Shown in pieces: positions 54,910 through 64,000 of a DNA stretch of 64,000 nucleotides. Origin of the DNA: Paenibacillus wulumuqiensis (GTDB taxonomy: Bacteria > Bacillota > Bacilli > Paenibacillales > Paenibacillaceae); the NCBI RefSeq assembly GCF_000971965.1, contig NZ_KQ040792.1:496001-560000 (forward strand). The letters run 5' to 3'. The first letter of the stretch is position 1; every line of letters starts with the position of its first letter. The position numbers and the translations under genes were made by a program. Below the pieces are notes generated by a model. The model had not been told where the DNA came from. It saw nothing but the letters and a program-made list of their open reading frames with translations, and made no database searches.

Positions 54910-55930
54910 AATCTGGTTCAATCGCAGCTTTGCGGTAGGATATCATTATATGAATGCGGTACGTCACAATGAAGACGGCATGGCATTTGAGATTTATGGC
55001 ACACACCGCGATCCCGAGCATGTATCACTGCGTGCCTGCGACCATACGGAGGTAGAGCCCGTATTAACAGGTGAAGCCTATGCAGCGTACTGCCTGGACT
55101 TTTGCCGGCGTCACCAGATTGAGGTGTTCGTTCCGCGCTGGGGGATGCGTTATGTGGTCGCGGCAGCAGCTTCCTTTGCCGAAATGGGTGTGAAGCTGGT
55201 CTGCTGTACGGATATGGAGCTGCTCGATGAGATCGAGGACAAGGGCAACTTTTTCCTGTCGGCAGAGCAGAATCAGCTGATGGTCGTGCCGGAATATCGG
55301 CTGGTGAATACAGCCGACCAGTTCAGACAGGCGTATGAAGAACTGCATGAACTGGGTCTAAGCGTCTGCTTCAAACCGACACGTATGGAAGGCGGGGTAG
55401 GCTTCCGGATCATCGACCCGGATTATGATGCACTGGGCGCGCTGTTCGATACGGTGAGTCCAAGAATATCTTATGAGCAAGCCTATGCGGCACTGTCCCA
55501 GGCGGAGTCTTTTCCGGAACTGATGGTGATGGAGCTGCTCGAAGGTCATGAATACAGCATCGACTGTCTGGCTTCTCCGCAAGGTGAACTGCTGGCTGCT
55601 GTCCCAAGGCGCAAAGCCGGCGGACGCTCCCGTCTTCTGGAAGAAGTGCCTGAATTACTGGAAATCGCCCGAAAAGTGGCGCAGTTTTACAAGATTCCGT
55701 ATAATTATAATCTACAATTGATTTATCAGGGCAATGTCCCTAAAGCGCTGGAGATTAACCCGCGCATGTCCGGCGGTCTGCATATGACCTGCCTGAGCGG
55801 TGTTAATTTCCCTTATCTGGCCGTTAAAATGGCTCTTGGTTATAAAGTCGATCCGCAAACGCCGGAGTATGGATTGTTAACCAGTTACGTAGAGCAGCCT
55901 GTTCTGATGCAGGGACAGCCTGCGCAATAA
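54890..55930 (+). CDS. ATP-grasp ligase of the Ter operon
   Basis: 346 aa. Segments typical of ATP-grasp enzymes are VCFKPTRMEGGVGFRI (ATP-binding loop region), LMVMELLEGHEYSIDCLASP and KALEINPRMSGGLHMTC, carrying the Mg-binding Glu and Asn. It joins a carboxylate to an amine or similar group using ATP. Overlap with the HAD gene shows co-translation. Substrates unknown; proposed to finish the nucleoside-like product. Confidence 0.86.
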   Translation: MSGRKVRIWFNRSFAVGYHYMNAVRHNEDGMAFEIYGTHRDPEHVSLRACDHTEVEPVLTGEAYAAYCLDFCRRHQIEVFVPRWGMRYVVAAAASFAEMGVKLVCCTDMELLDEIEDKGNFFLSAEQNQLMVVPEYRLVNTADQFRQAYEELHELGLSVCFKPTRMEGGVGFRIIDPDYDALGALFDTVSPRISYEQAYAALSQAESFPELMVMELLEGHEYSIDCLASPQGELLAAVPRRKAGGRSRLLEEVPELLEIARKVAQFYKIPYNYNLQLIYQGNVPKALEINPRMSGGLHMTCLSGVNFPYLAVKMALGYKVDPQTPEYGLLTSYVEQPVLMQGQPAQ

Positions 55931-55961
55931 ATAGATCAGCTGAAAAGGCAGGTGAATATGG

Positions 55962-56687
55962 ATGAGTAAAAGCAGAATGATAGGCAGAACGTTACTGGCC
56001 GGAGGTGCAGGGTACCTCGTCGGTTGTGTGCTGGATATATGGGTGCCTGGCTATATCGCTCTTCTGTTTCCGCTGGCGGGCTCCATCTATGGCATTACAC
56101 GGGCTGAACGCAAAGCACGTCCATCGCTGGAATTTACACAGCCTGAGCCGGAGCTTCCAAGAGGAGGCAGTAACCAGCTGCCTTCATCCGAGAGAAATGC
56201 GCCTGAACGCTCTGCCCGAGCTGCTGCTCCACCAAACCCTCAGCCTGCTGCAGCAGCTTCCGCCGCCGGTGTGCCGGCTCAGGAACTCCAGGAGATTCCG
56301 CCGGTATTTCAACCGGTAATGGAATATTTGAGCGTGCTGGAAGAGATGATCATTTCCGAAGGCCAGAAGAATAATCTCGATAACGAAATCGTGGAGAAAT
56401 CCTGCTCGTTGTTCCTGCGTCTGCAGCGCGTAATCCCAATGCTGGCCGAGATGCATAATGACGATATCAACCATACGGTCAAACGGCTGGTGCTGAAAGA
56501 CCTGAACAGCGTGATCAACCCGTTCCTGCGTCTGAGCGGCGAAGCCAAAACGAAAAATCGCCGCATCCTGCTCGATGGGCTGCGGGACGTTAACAACCGC
56601 ATTACCCATATCGTCAAAACGATTGAACATAAAGACCTGATCGAACTGCAATCCAGAGCGGAAATCATTCATCAGCGTTACTCCTGA
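55962..56687 (+). CDS. xpaC: XpaC-like protein
   Basis: 241 aa. The N-terminus has two hydrophobic stretches (TLLAGGAGYLVGCVLDIW, GYIALLFPLAGSIYGI), then a Pro/Ala-rich linker (residues ~65-105) and a helical domain EYLSVLEEMIISEGQKNN to RAEIIHQRYS. This fits the XpaC family, which in B. subtilis is encoded next to the TelA homologue YaaN, as here. The ATG at 55962 follows AGGCAGGTGA; a nearby out-of-frame ATG at 55958 gives only three codons. Biochemical role unknown. Confidence 0.72.
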   Translation: MSKSRMIGRTLLAGGAGYLVGCVLDIWVPGYIALLFPLAGSIYGITRAERKARPSLEFTQPEPELPRGGSNQLPSSERNAPERSARAAAPPNPQPAAAASAAGVPAQELQEIPPVFQPVMEYLSVLEEMIISEGQKNNLDNEIVEKSCSLFLRLQRVIPMLAEMHNDDINHTVKRLVLKDLNSVINPFLRLSGEAKTKNRRILLDGLRDVNNRITHIVKTIEHKDLIELQSRAEIIHQRYS

Positions 56688-56763
56688 TGCCTGAAATAAA
56701 GGTGCGGTGCAGCTGCCCTGCTCCGCCCGACAACCGCTGAAATAGATGAAAGGGGAGAGTGCG

Positions 56764-57891
56764 ATGGCAACTCCACCGTTAAATTTAAAAAAAGAAGATG
56801 AACAAAAGGTTACCCAGGAAGCTACTGTCATCATCCAGAAGGTGGCTCAGGCAGACAGCATGAGCCTCGATATGCTGATGGATGAAGTCGGCAAGCTCGG
56901 CATGCAGACGCAGGAGCGGGCTACCCAGACCCTGCAGATGCTGGACCGTCCGGTCAACGATCTGATGTCAGGCAAGTCCAAGCAGGTCTCCAATCTGATC
57001 CTGTCCCTGCGCGATGAATGCGAAGCGCTGCAGCAGAGCAAAAATGTCAGCCTGTTTGGCAAACTGCTGCGCAAATCCCCAATCAAAAATTACGTCTACA
57101 AATACCAGTCTGTCAGCAAAAACGTCGATGCCATCGTGCAGGGTCTGCGCGACGGCAAGGATACACTGGAAGAGAATATGATCAGCATGCGTACCCTCAA
57201 GCGCAATTCCCTGCAGGAGATCTATAATCTCCAGTACAAAATCGCCATGGGCGGCGAGCTGAAAAAGCTGTTCGAAGCCGAAATTCAAAAGCCGGAAAAT
57301 GAACATCGCAAAGTCTATCTGGAACGGGGCTTGCGCAAGGTAATGACCCGGACCCAGTCGATGACCGAAAATATTATGCTGTTCAATCAGGCGATTGCCG
57401 CCACCGATATTGTCAACGATACGAATGACAAGCTGATTGATTCGGTTAATGACTCGGTGTACAAAGCCGCCAACCTGATCAAAATCTCCGCCATGATCGC
57501 GCTGGCGATCGAAGATCAGGAGCGGGTAGCCGATGCGGTCGAGAGCGTCAACCAGACGATCGAAGATCAGTTCAAACGCAATGCCGAGATGCTGAAAACG
57601 AACAGCGAACGCTCTGCCGAGCTGCTCAAAAAGCCGACCATGTCGCTCGAATCGGTCAATCAGGCGATTTCCGATCTGATGTCTGCGCTGGATACATCCG
57701 AACGTTCCAACCGCGAGATTATTAACAGCTGCCAGGATTACACGGCCAAGCTGTCCACCATCAACGAACAGATGACCCGCCGCCTTGGTCTGGAAAAGGC
57801 AGAGACTTCTGCCGGATCATCGGCAGCGCTAAATGGCGGTACTGCCGGTTCTGCAGCCGCCCGCGATCCGCTGGCTGATCTGTTACGGTAA
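56764..57891 (+). CDS. telA: TelA/KlaA-family toxic anion resistance protein
   Basis: 375 aa, almost wholly helical and coiled-coil-rich. Landmarks are LGMQTQERATQTLQMLDRPV, GKLLRKSPIKNYVYKYQSVS and LFNQAIAATDIVNDTNDKL, all typical of TelA/YaaN. It is linked to tellurite and other anion resistance and usually sits with ter genes. ATG 56764 follows AAAGGGGAGAG; the ATG at 56746 in frame lies before that site. It is the last gene of the operon. Confidence 0.92.
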   Translation: MATPPLNLKKEDEQKVTQEATVIIQKVAQADSMSLDMLMDEVGKLGMQTQERATQTLQMLDRPVNDLMSGKSKQVSNLILSLRDECEALQQSKNVSLFGKLLRKSPIKNYVYKYQSVSKNVDAIVQGLRDGKDTLEENMISMRTLKRNSLQEIYNLQYKIAMGGELKKLFEAEIQKPENEHRKVYLERGLRKVMTRTQSMTENIMLFNQAIAATDIVNDTNDKLIDSVNDSVYKAANLIKISAMIALAIEDQERVADAVESVNQTIEDQFKRNAEMLKTNSERSAELLKKPTMSLESVNQAISDLMSALDTSERSNREIINSCQDYTAKLSTINEQMTRRLGLEKAETSAGSSAALNGGTAGSAAARDPLADLLR

Positions 57892-57947
57892 TCGCAGGGC
57901 GAGAAAGCGGTAGACAAGCCGGAAGCAGGAATAACATCCGATATATA

Positions 57948-57979
57948 AAGCCCTTCTGCCGATGCAGAGGGCTTTTTTT
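57948..57979 (+). terminator. Terminator of the ter operon
   Basis: AAAGCCCTTCTGC/GCAGAGGGCTTT followed by TTTTC. The rest of 57.98-58.26 kb holds only short imperfect GAGAGCAG repeats and the GH3 promoter region. Confidence 0.85.
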
Positions 57980-58257
57980 CATGGGAGCAGAGAGCAGAGA
58001 ATAGAGAGCAGGGAACAGGCACGCTGGCTTGTCTGGAATCAGAGCATGTTGGAGTGACAGCAGCGACCATAGGAGCCATAGAAATCTCCACTAATTATTA
58101 CGCTAATTATGACCTGACAATTTAGCTTGTAAGGGCTTTCTTTTGGTAAATGATTGCATTACCATAAAAATGTAGCAGCACGGAAAACGAAAGCAGAAAA
58201 ACATTATTCGGTATAATGCACCCTTACAGACACTAAATTTAAAGGAGATATAACAAT

Positions 58258-61170
58258 ATGGAACAAACAACCAAGTATCTGTTTCAGGATCATACCCAGG
58301 AGCTCGATCAGCGTGTTCATGATCTGGTATCCCGCCTGACTGATGAGGAGAAGATCGAATCCATGCTGCAGTATCAGCCTGCGATCGAGCGGCTCGGTAT
58401 AGGAGCTTACAAGCACGGTACCGAGGCGGCGCACGGGATTGCCTGGCTGGGCGAAGCGACCTTTTTCCCGCAGCCGGTCGGACTGGCATGTACATGGGAT
58501 AGCGATCTGATGCGCAGAATCGGTAAAGTAATCTCGGATGAAGCGCGGGTGATGTACAAGCGCAATCCGGCCGTGAACGGGCTGACACTCTGGGCGCCTA
58601 CAGTCGATATGGAGCGTGATCCGCGCTGGGGACGCAATGAAGAAGCCTATGGTGAAGATCCGCGGCTGACCGGTGAGCTGGCAACCCGTCTGGTAGAGGG
58701 CATTCAGGGGGATCATCCTACATATCTCAAGGCTGTAGCGACGTTGAAGCATTTTCTGGGCAACAATAATGAAGTGGATCGGGGCAGCGGCTCATCCAGT
58801 ATCGATCCGCGCAATATGCGGGAATATTACCTCAAGGCGTTTGAACAGCCATTTACCGAGGGCAAAGCCCAATCGATGATGACAGCTTACAATTCCATCA
58901 ATGGTACACCCGCACTGCTGCATCCGCTCGTCCATGAAGTGGTCAAAGGCGAATGGGGCATGGACGGATTTATCGTCAGCGATGCCGGTGATGTAATGGG
59001 CATTATGAATGATCACGGATATTATGATTCGCATACGCCAGGCGTCGCGGAATCGGTCAAAGCCGGTATCGACAGTATTACCGATGATGCCGATCTCTCC
59101 AAAGCGGCACTGCGTGAAGCGCTGGAGCAGGGGCTGCTGAGCTGGGAAGATATTGATCGTGCGCTGTTCAACACATTCCGGGTGCGCTTCCGGCTCGGCG
59201 AATTTGATCCAGAGGAGTTGAACCCGTATGCTGCGATCGGGGAAGAATCCATGATGACTGATGAAGCCAAAGTGATTGCAGCAGAAGCTGTACGCAAATC
59301 AATCGTCCTGCTCAAAAATGATAACGGCACCCTGCCATTGTCCGGTCAAAGCACCGGCGATATAGCCGTGATCGGCGAACTCGGTGATATCGTCTATCGG
59401 GACTGGTACTCCGGCACCCTGCCTTATGCAGTTACCGGCCTGCAGGGTATTCGCTCCAAGGCACAGGGCAATGTGCATTATCATGACGGGAATGACCGGG
59501 TGAGCTTCACTTCCTCGGGAAACGGAAAATTGTTATCCGTTCAGCAGCCTGCCTCCGCAGAGGAAAAGCCAGCCGTTCGGGCAGGTATGACTGTCTCTTC
59601 ATCTGCTGCACAATCGGCAGACGGTGCAGCGGCAGGATTATCCAGTGAAGAGGACAACAGTATATTCACCGTATCCGACTGGGGATTTGGCAGTTACACG
59701 ATTCGTTCGGCCGCAAATGGCAAGTACTGGACGGCCGATGATGATAGCCAGCAGATTACCGCTTCCGCCGACGAGGCCTATGGCTGGTTCGTCAAAGAAG
59801 TATTCGGTCTGGATCAGCAGGAAGACGGACGGGTGGCTATCAGCACATGGAACGGACGCACTGTGCATGCTGGCGGAGACGAGGGCCAGCTGATCATTGC
59901 GGATGAGAAAGATGCACTTGCCGAAGAGATATATTTTGACAAGAACGTACTGGAAAATGGATTGGAGCAAGCAGTAGCTGCGGCTAAGGCAGCCGAGACG
60001 GCTGTTGTATTTGTAGGCAACAATCCGCTGATCAACGGCAAGGAAGAGAATGACCGTCCGGGTCTGGAACTGCCTGCTTCGCAGCTGAAGCTGATCCAGG
60101 AAGTATATGCAGCCAATCCGCGTACCGTGGTTGTTGTCGTGGGGAGCTATCCATTTGCAATGGAATGGGTGGAAGAGCATATTCCGGCAATTCTCTATCT
60201 GTCCCATGCGGGTCCGGAACTGGGCAGCGCCGTAGCGGATGTGCTGTATGGCGATTATGCTCCGGCAGGACGTCTAAATATGACCTGGTACCGCTCGGAG
60301 GAGCAGCTCGGGGATCTGAGAGACTACGATATTATCCGTTCACAGCGGACGTATCAGTATTTTGACGGAAAGGCGTTGTATCCGTTCGGTCATGGTCTGA
60401 CCTATGCACCGATACAGTACAGCGATCTGAAACTGGATACGGCAGAAGTGGATGCTCAGGCCATGGTCCGTCTGTCTGTCCGGGTCAGCAATACCGGTGA
60501 TATCGACAGTGATGAAGTGGTGCAGCTGTATACGAGGCTGGAGCAGTCACGTATACAGCGGCCGCTGCGTACATTGCAGGCTTTCCAGCGTATTCATCTG
60601 GCAGCCGGGCAATCACAGACAGTAACATTCCAGCTGGCGGCTGCAGAACTGGCCATCTGGGATGTAACCCGCAGCCGGTATTGCGTAGAGCCCGGCAGCT
60701 ACACATTCATGATCGGACGTTCCTCAGCAGACATCCAGCTGCAGGCCGAAGTCGGGGTAAATGGAGAAGTGATTCCGCCGCAGGACCTGAACAAGACCGT
60801 GCTGGCAGAGAACTATGATGATTACCGTCACGTCCATCTGGTCGAATCCAAAGAAGGCGGAGCTGCGGTGGAAGCCCGGGAAGACGGAGCATGGGTTCTG
60901 TTCAGCGATGCGGAATTCGGCGCAGCAGGTGCAGGGCACTTTCAGGCGCGGGCAGCCTTTGCCGGACAGCAGGGAGAGATCCAGGTTCGTCTGGATGCAC
61001 CGGATGGAGTACTGGTGGGGACGCTGATACTGGATGCATTAGCTGCCGGAGCACAGAACTGGCAGGATGCAGGGATCGACGTGCAGCACATTACAGGGCG
61101 TCATGATGTATATCTGGTACTCAGCCAGGGAACTCGTATTCGGGAATTTCAGTTTGGCGCTCGGCCATAG
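58258..61170 (+). CDS. Glycoside hydrolase family 3 enzyme with inserted and C-terminal accessory modules
   Basis: 970 aa. The GH3 barrel (residues ~1-320) contains KHFLGNNNEVDRGSGSSS and the nucleophile Asp242 in FIVSDAGDVMG. The alpha/beta domain is interrupted at about 415-560 by a Ser/Ala-rich stretch plus a beta-trefoil-like region (GSYTIRSAANGKYWT), then resumes at ETAVVFVGNNPLINGKEEND. A fibronectin-like domain follows (VQLYTRLEQSRIQRPLRTL) and the last ~130 residues resemble CBM6. No signal peptide: likely an intracellular beta-glucosidase or xylosidase. AAAGGAGATATAACAAT precedes the ATG. Monocistronic. Confidence 0.9.
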   Translation: MEQTTKYLFQDHTQELDQRVHDLVSRLTDEEKIESMLQYQPAIERLGIGAYKHGTEAAHGIAWLGEATFFPQPVGLACTWDSDLMRRIGKVISDEARVMYKRNPAVNGLTLWAPTVDMERDPRWGRNEEAYGEDPRLTGELATRLVEGIQGDHPTYLKAVATLKHFLGNNNEVDRGSGSSSIDPRNMREYYLKAFEQPFTEGKAQSMMTAYNSINGTPALLHPLVHEVVKGEWGMDGFIVSDAGDVMGIMNDHGYYDSHTPGVAESVKAGIDSITDDADLSKAALREALEQGLLSWEDIDRALFNTFRVRFRLGEFDPEELNPYAAIGEESMMTDEAKVIAAEAVRKSIVLLKNDNGTLPLSGQSTGDIAVIGELGDIVYRDWYSGTLPYAVTGLQGIRSKAQGNVHYHDGNDRVSFTSSGNGKLLSVQQPASAEEKPAVRAGMTVSSSAAQSADGAAAGLSSEEDNSIFTVSDWGFGSYTIRSAANGKYWTADDDSQQITASADEAYGWFVKEVFGLDQQEDGRVAISTWNGRTVHAGGDEGQLIIADEKDALAEEIYFDKNVLENGLEQAVAAAKAAETAVVFVGNNPLINGKEENDRPGLELPASQLKLIQEVYAANPRTVVVVVGSYPFAMEWVEEHIPAILYLSHAGPELGSAVADVLYGDYAPAGRLNMTWYRSEEQLGDLRDYDIIRSQRTYQYFDGKALYPFGHGLTYAPIQYSDLKLDTAEVDAQAMVRLSVRVSNTGDIDSDEVVQLYTRLEQSRIQRPLRTLQAFQRIHLAAGQSQTVTFQLAAAELAIWDVTRSRYCVEPGSYTFMIGRSSADIQLQAEVGVNGEVIPPQDLNKTVLAENYDDYRHVHLVESKEGGAAVEAREDGAWVLFSDAEFGAAGAGHFQARAAFAGQQGEIQVRLDAPDGVLVGTLILDALAAGAQNWQDAGIDVQHITGRHDVYLVLSQGTRIREFQFGARP

Positions 61171-61250
61171 CAGGCAGGCATTGGATGCGATGGATTAACG
61201 ATCGGGAAACGATTGCTTGATTGTGAAGCCGTACAAAGCATAATTAAACA

Positions 61251-61377
<127 letters not shown>

Positions 61378-61381
<4 letters not shown>

Positions 61382-61425
61382 ATAAGCGGTATCTTTCCCA
61401 AGGGAGAGCTGCCGCTTATTTTTGC
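61378..61425 (+). terminator. Intrinsic terminator after the repeat
   Basis: GCAAATAAGCGG pairs with CCGCTTATTTTTGC and ends in a T run. The last repeat unit forms part of its left arm. The following 240 bp to the DUF418 gene show nothing recognisable. Confidence 0.8.
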
Positions 61426-61667
61426 TGGATATACCGTTGTCTTTACATCCGGCCAGTTTTGCCGGGCACGAGGCAGAGATTGTTACTATTTCCGGGCCTG
61501 ATGCCATCAGATTCTTCATATACGATAAAAGCAGGATGGACTCGCGCTCAGCCCTGGTTGAACTGGTGAATAGGCAGCTGAACAGCAACGAAGAAAGCAA
61601 GGATCAACAGCGCGGCAATTATTCCTATACACAGAGCTTTGCGGATCATGCCGGGTCACTCCTTTCT

Positions 61668-62630
61668 TCAGGACTGGGCTGCGGTCTGGCGCTGCTTTTT
61701 GCCATAAGTGGCGAGGCGCCATACATATTCGACCGGTCCCATGCTGAATCGACTCAGCCACCAGCTGCTGATAATCATCTGAATGATCAGAATGAATACA
61801 GCTGATATCATCAGCACTGTAATATGCACCTGGGATGGCCAGTGCAGCAGATACGACAGCAGCAGAATCATCGCAGTCTGGGATAAATAGTTGGTCAGGG
61901 CCATGCGGCCAAGATTGCCAAGCGGTGTCAGCAGGCGTTCTATCCGCTGGTGGCGAAGCAGCAGCGTCAGTGTCGTTACATAAAAAACGCTTACCGGTAA
62001 TCCGCTCAGGGTAGAGGCTGTATCAACCAGCCCGGTCTGATCCAGAATCCGATTACCGAGCAGATGCAGCGGCCAGATCAGCAGCAGCGAGGTAACCTGC
62101 GTAATCCGCAGCCCTTTGCGATAGCGCTTCGGCTCGGCGAATAGTCCGATCTGTCCAGTCCATTTCCCCAGGAAGAACATACCGAGTGTCTCCAGCTGGG
62201 CAATTCCGAGCCAGAAGGCACTCCCCCCAATAATGATCAATGCCAGCAGCAGACTCACCCAGGGCTTGGCCCGGTGAACCGGAATCAGGAAGAAACCGAG
62301 TATCGCATACACGAGCAGTGCTTCACCAGGCTGAAAGTAGTGATGAATAATACCGATCAACAGCAGAATGACCAGCCTGCGGGTAAACCGGATCAGCGGC
62401 CGATCCCCGCGAGCCTCCGCACGGGTTATAAAAATATGAAATCCTACCCCAAACAAAAAAGCAAAAATAACATAAAACCGCTGTTCCACAGCAAAATACA
62501 AAAACTTCTGAATGTTTTCATCCAGCGGGGTCTTGTCCAGATTGTAATTCACCAGCTGCATAATATTGATCAGGATAATCCCGCACAGTGCAAATCCCCG
62601 CAGAATATCCAGGTTGGCCAAACGTCTCAA
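61668..62630 (-). CDS. DUF418-family membrane protein
   Basis: 320 aa with about eight to ten membrane helices. Family features are LANLDILRGFALCGIILINI at the start, FLFGVGFHIFI and GRMALTNYLSQTAM near the end; the C-terminus has GPVEYVWRLATYG. Function unknown; some relatives are linked to membrane transport. The TTG start at 62630 is supported by AAGGAGGAG 5-6 nt upstream and by the family-typical start, so no ATG is needed. It is a single gene. Confidence 0.87.
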   Translation of the reverse strand: MRRLANLDILRGFALCGIILINIMQLVNYNLDKTPLDENIQKFLYFAVEQRFYVIFAFLFGVGFHIFITRAEARGDRPLIRFTRRLVILLLIGIIHHYFQPGEALLVYAILGFFLIPVHRAKPWVSLLLALIIIGGSAFWLGIAQLETLGMFFLGKWTGQIGLFAEPKRYRKGLRITQVTSLLLIWPLHLLGNRILDQTGLVDTASTLSGLPVSVFYVTTLTLLLRHQRIERLLTPLGNLGRMALTNYLSQTAMILLLSYLLHWPSQVHITVLMISAVFILIIQMIISSWWLSRFSMGPVEYVWRLATYGKKQRQTAAQS

Positions 62631-62832
62631 TCTAACTCCTCCTTCATGCGAATCTCTGTACGTAAGACAGCATAGAGGGAGAATATGTTTCCTGATCCTC
62701 TATCATATACAGTCGCTCCATGCCTTCAGCATAAAAGAAGATCCCACCGGGTACTATCGATTCACCTTACGGAAAGCTTACAGCATTGAAAGGTAAGAAC
62801 GGAGCAGGTATTCACGCATAAAAAAAGACGCT

Positions 62833-63588
<756 letters not shown>

Positions 63589-63661
63589 AATATAAAATCC
63601 TCCTTGAGTGGACTGCCATGGAGGGGCAGAAACGGTCTGCCCCGATAATAATCCTGGAAAT

Positions 63662-64000
63662 CTAGTTCATGCGTTTGGAAGCCGTCATGTAACGATACAG
63701 CGTACGTCCGAACCAGCGTGCCAGCAGGTTGAAGATCAGTACCATAATGACGAGTACCGCCGAGGCGCCAGCTGCAACCTGAATTGCATCCGGTGCCAGT
63801 CCTTCACTGTTGACTTTCCAGATATGGGTCGCCAGTGTCTCGGCCGGACGCAGCGGGTTCAGCGGTGAACGCGGATGCAGAGGATTCCAGTCCGAGAAGT
63901 TCAGTGGAGGTGTGGTCATCCCGGAAGTAAACAGCAGGGCTGCCGCTTCACCGAATACACGTCCGGCTGCCAGAATCGTACCGGTAACGAGCGAAGGAAT
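63662..64000 (-). CDS. pstA: Phosphate ABC transporter permease, C-terminal part
   Basis: The frame is open to the right edge of the window. The visible ~112 residues include [20 protein letters not shown] (the EAA-loop region), then [20 protein letters not shown] and a final membrane helix [19 protein letters not shown]. This matches the end of PstA. The pstC and pstS genes would lie beyond the window. Confidence 0.9.
   Translation of the reverse strand: MPSLVTGTILAAGRVFGEAAALLFTSGMTTPPLNFSDWNPLHPRSPLNPLRPAETLATHIWKVNSEGLAPDAIQVAAGASAVLVIMVLIFNLLARWFGRTLYRYMTASKRMN

Overview
The window looks like a chromosomal segment of a Paenibacillus-type Firmicute. The reasons are strong AAGGAGG-like ribosome binding sites, frequent GTG/TTG starts, intrinsic terminators, bsdBCD, ter and pst modules arranged as in Bacillus/Paenibacillus, and a family of HTH+TPR peptide receptors resembling those known from Paenibacillus. 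The genus call is inference from protein resemblance and layout.

Layout. (1) 1-13.5 kb: an AT-richer island holding a class II two-peptide lantibiotic locus. It has a partial sensor kinase, a LanF-type ABC ATPase and permease, a ComP/DegS-type kinase with a LuxR-type regulator, an alpha-type precursor, its LanM, a bifunctional LanT (C39 peptidase plus ABC exporter), a beta-type precursor and a second LanM. Neither precursor had been called because both are under 60 codons. A promoter with a ComA-box-like site lies in front of the alpha precursor. (2) 13.5-33.8 kb: ordinary GC-richer genes. They cover amino-acid uptake, an isochorismatase-like hydrolase, an M29-like peptidase, a PucR regulator, a chemoreceptor, LOG, SDR and NUDIX proteins, an HExxH protein, a MetY-like sulfhydrylase, an anchored glycosidase-like protein, a Rieske oxidoreductase, VanZ, and an ABC-F protein behind a long leader. 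(3) 33.8-41.2 kb: five tandem paralogous HTH+TPR receptors of the RRNPP quorum-sensing type on the minus strand. A 39-aa secreted pro-peptide gene overlaps the 3' end of the last one. (4) 41.2-42.7 kb: a noncoding stretch with a candidate structured RNA and a repeated motif. (5) 43.1-46.6 kb: the bsdBCD phenolic-acid decarboxylase operon with a divergent LysR regulator. (6) 46.8-57.9 kb: a tellurite/stress (Ter) locus with three TerD genes, a TerD-TerA fusion, and a biosynthetic set (C-C lyase, two phosphoribosyltransferase-like proteins, HAD, ATP-grasp), then XpaC and TelA. (7) 58-64 kb: a cytosolic GH3 glycosidase followed by a 131-bp hexanucleotide repeat, a DUF418 membrane protein, and the end of the pst operon.

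The two most notable systems are the two-peptide lantibiotic with its own ComPA-like control pair, and the five-receptor quorum-sensing array. In the array the peptide-proximal receptor appears chimeric: its C-terminal half and its peptide gene share a distinct AT-rich composition.
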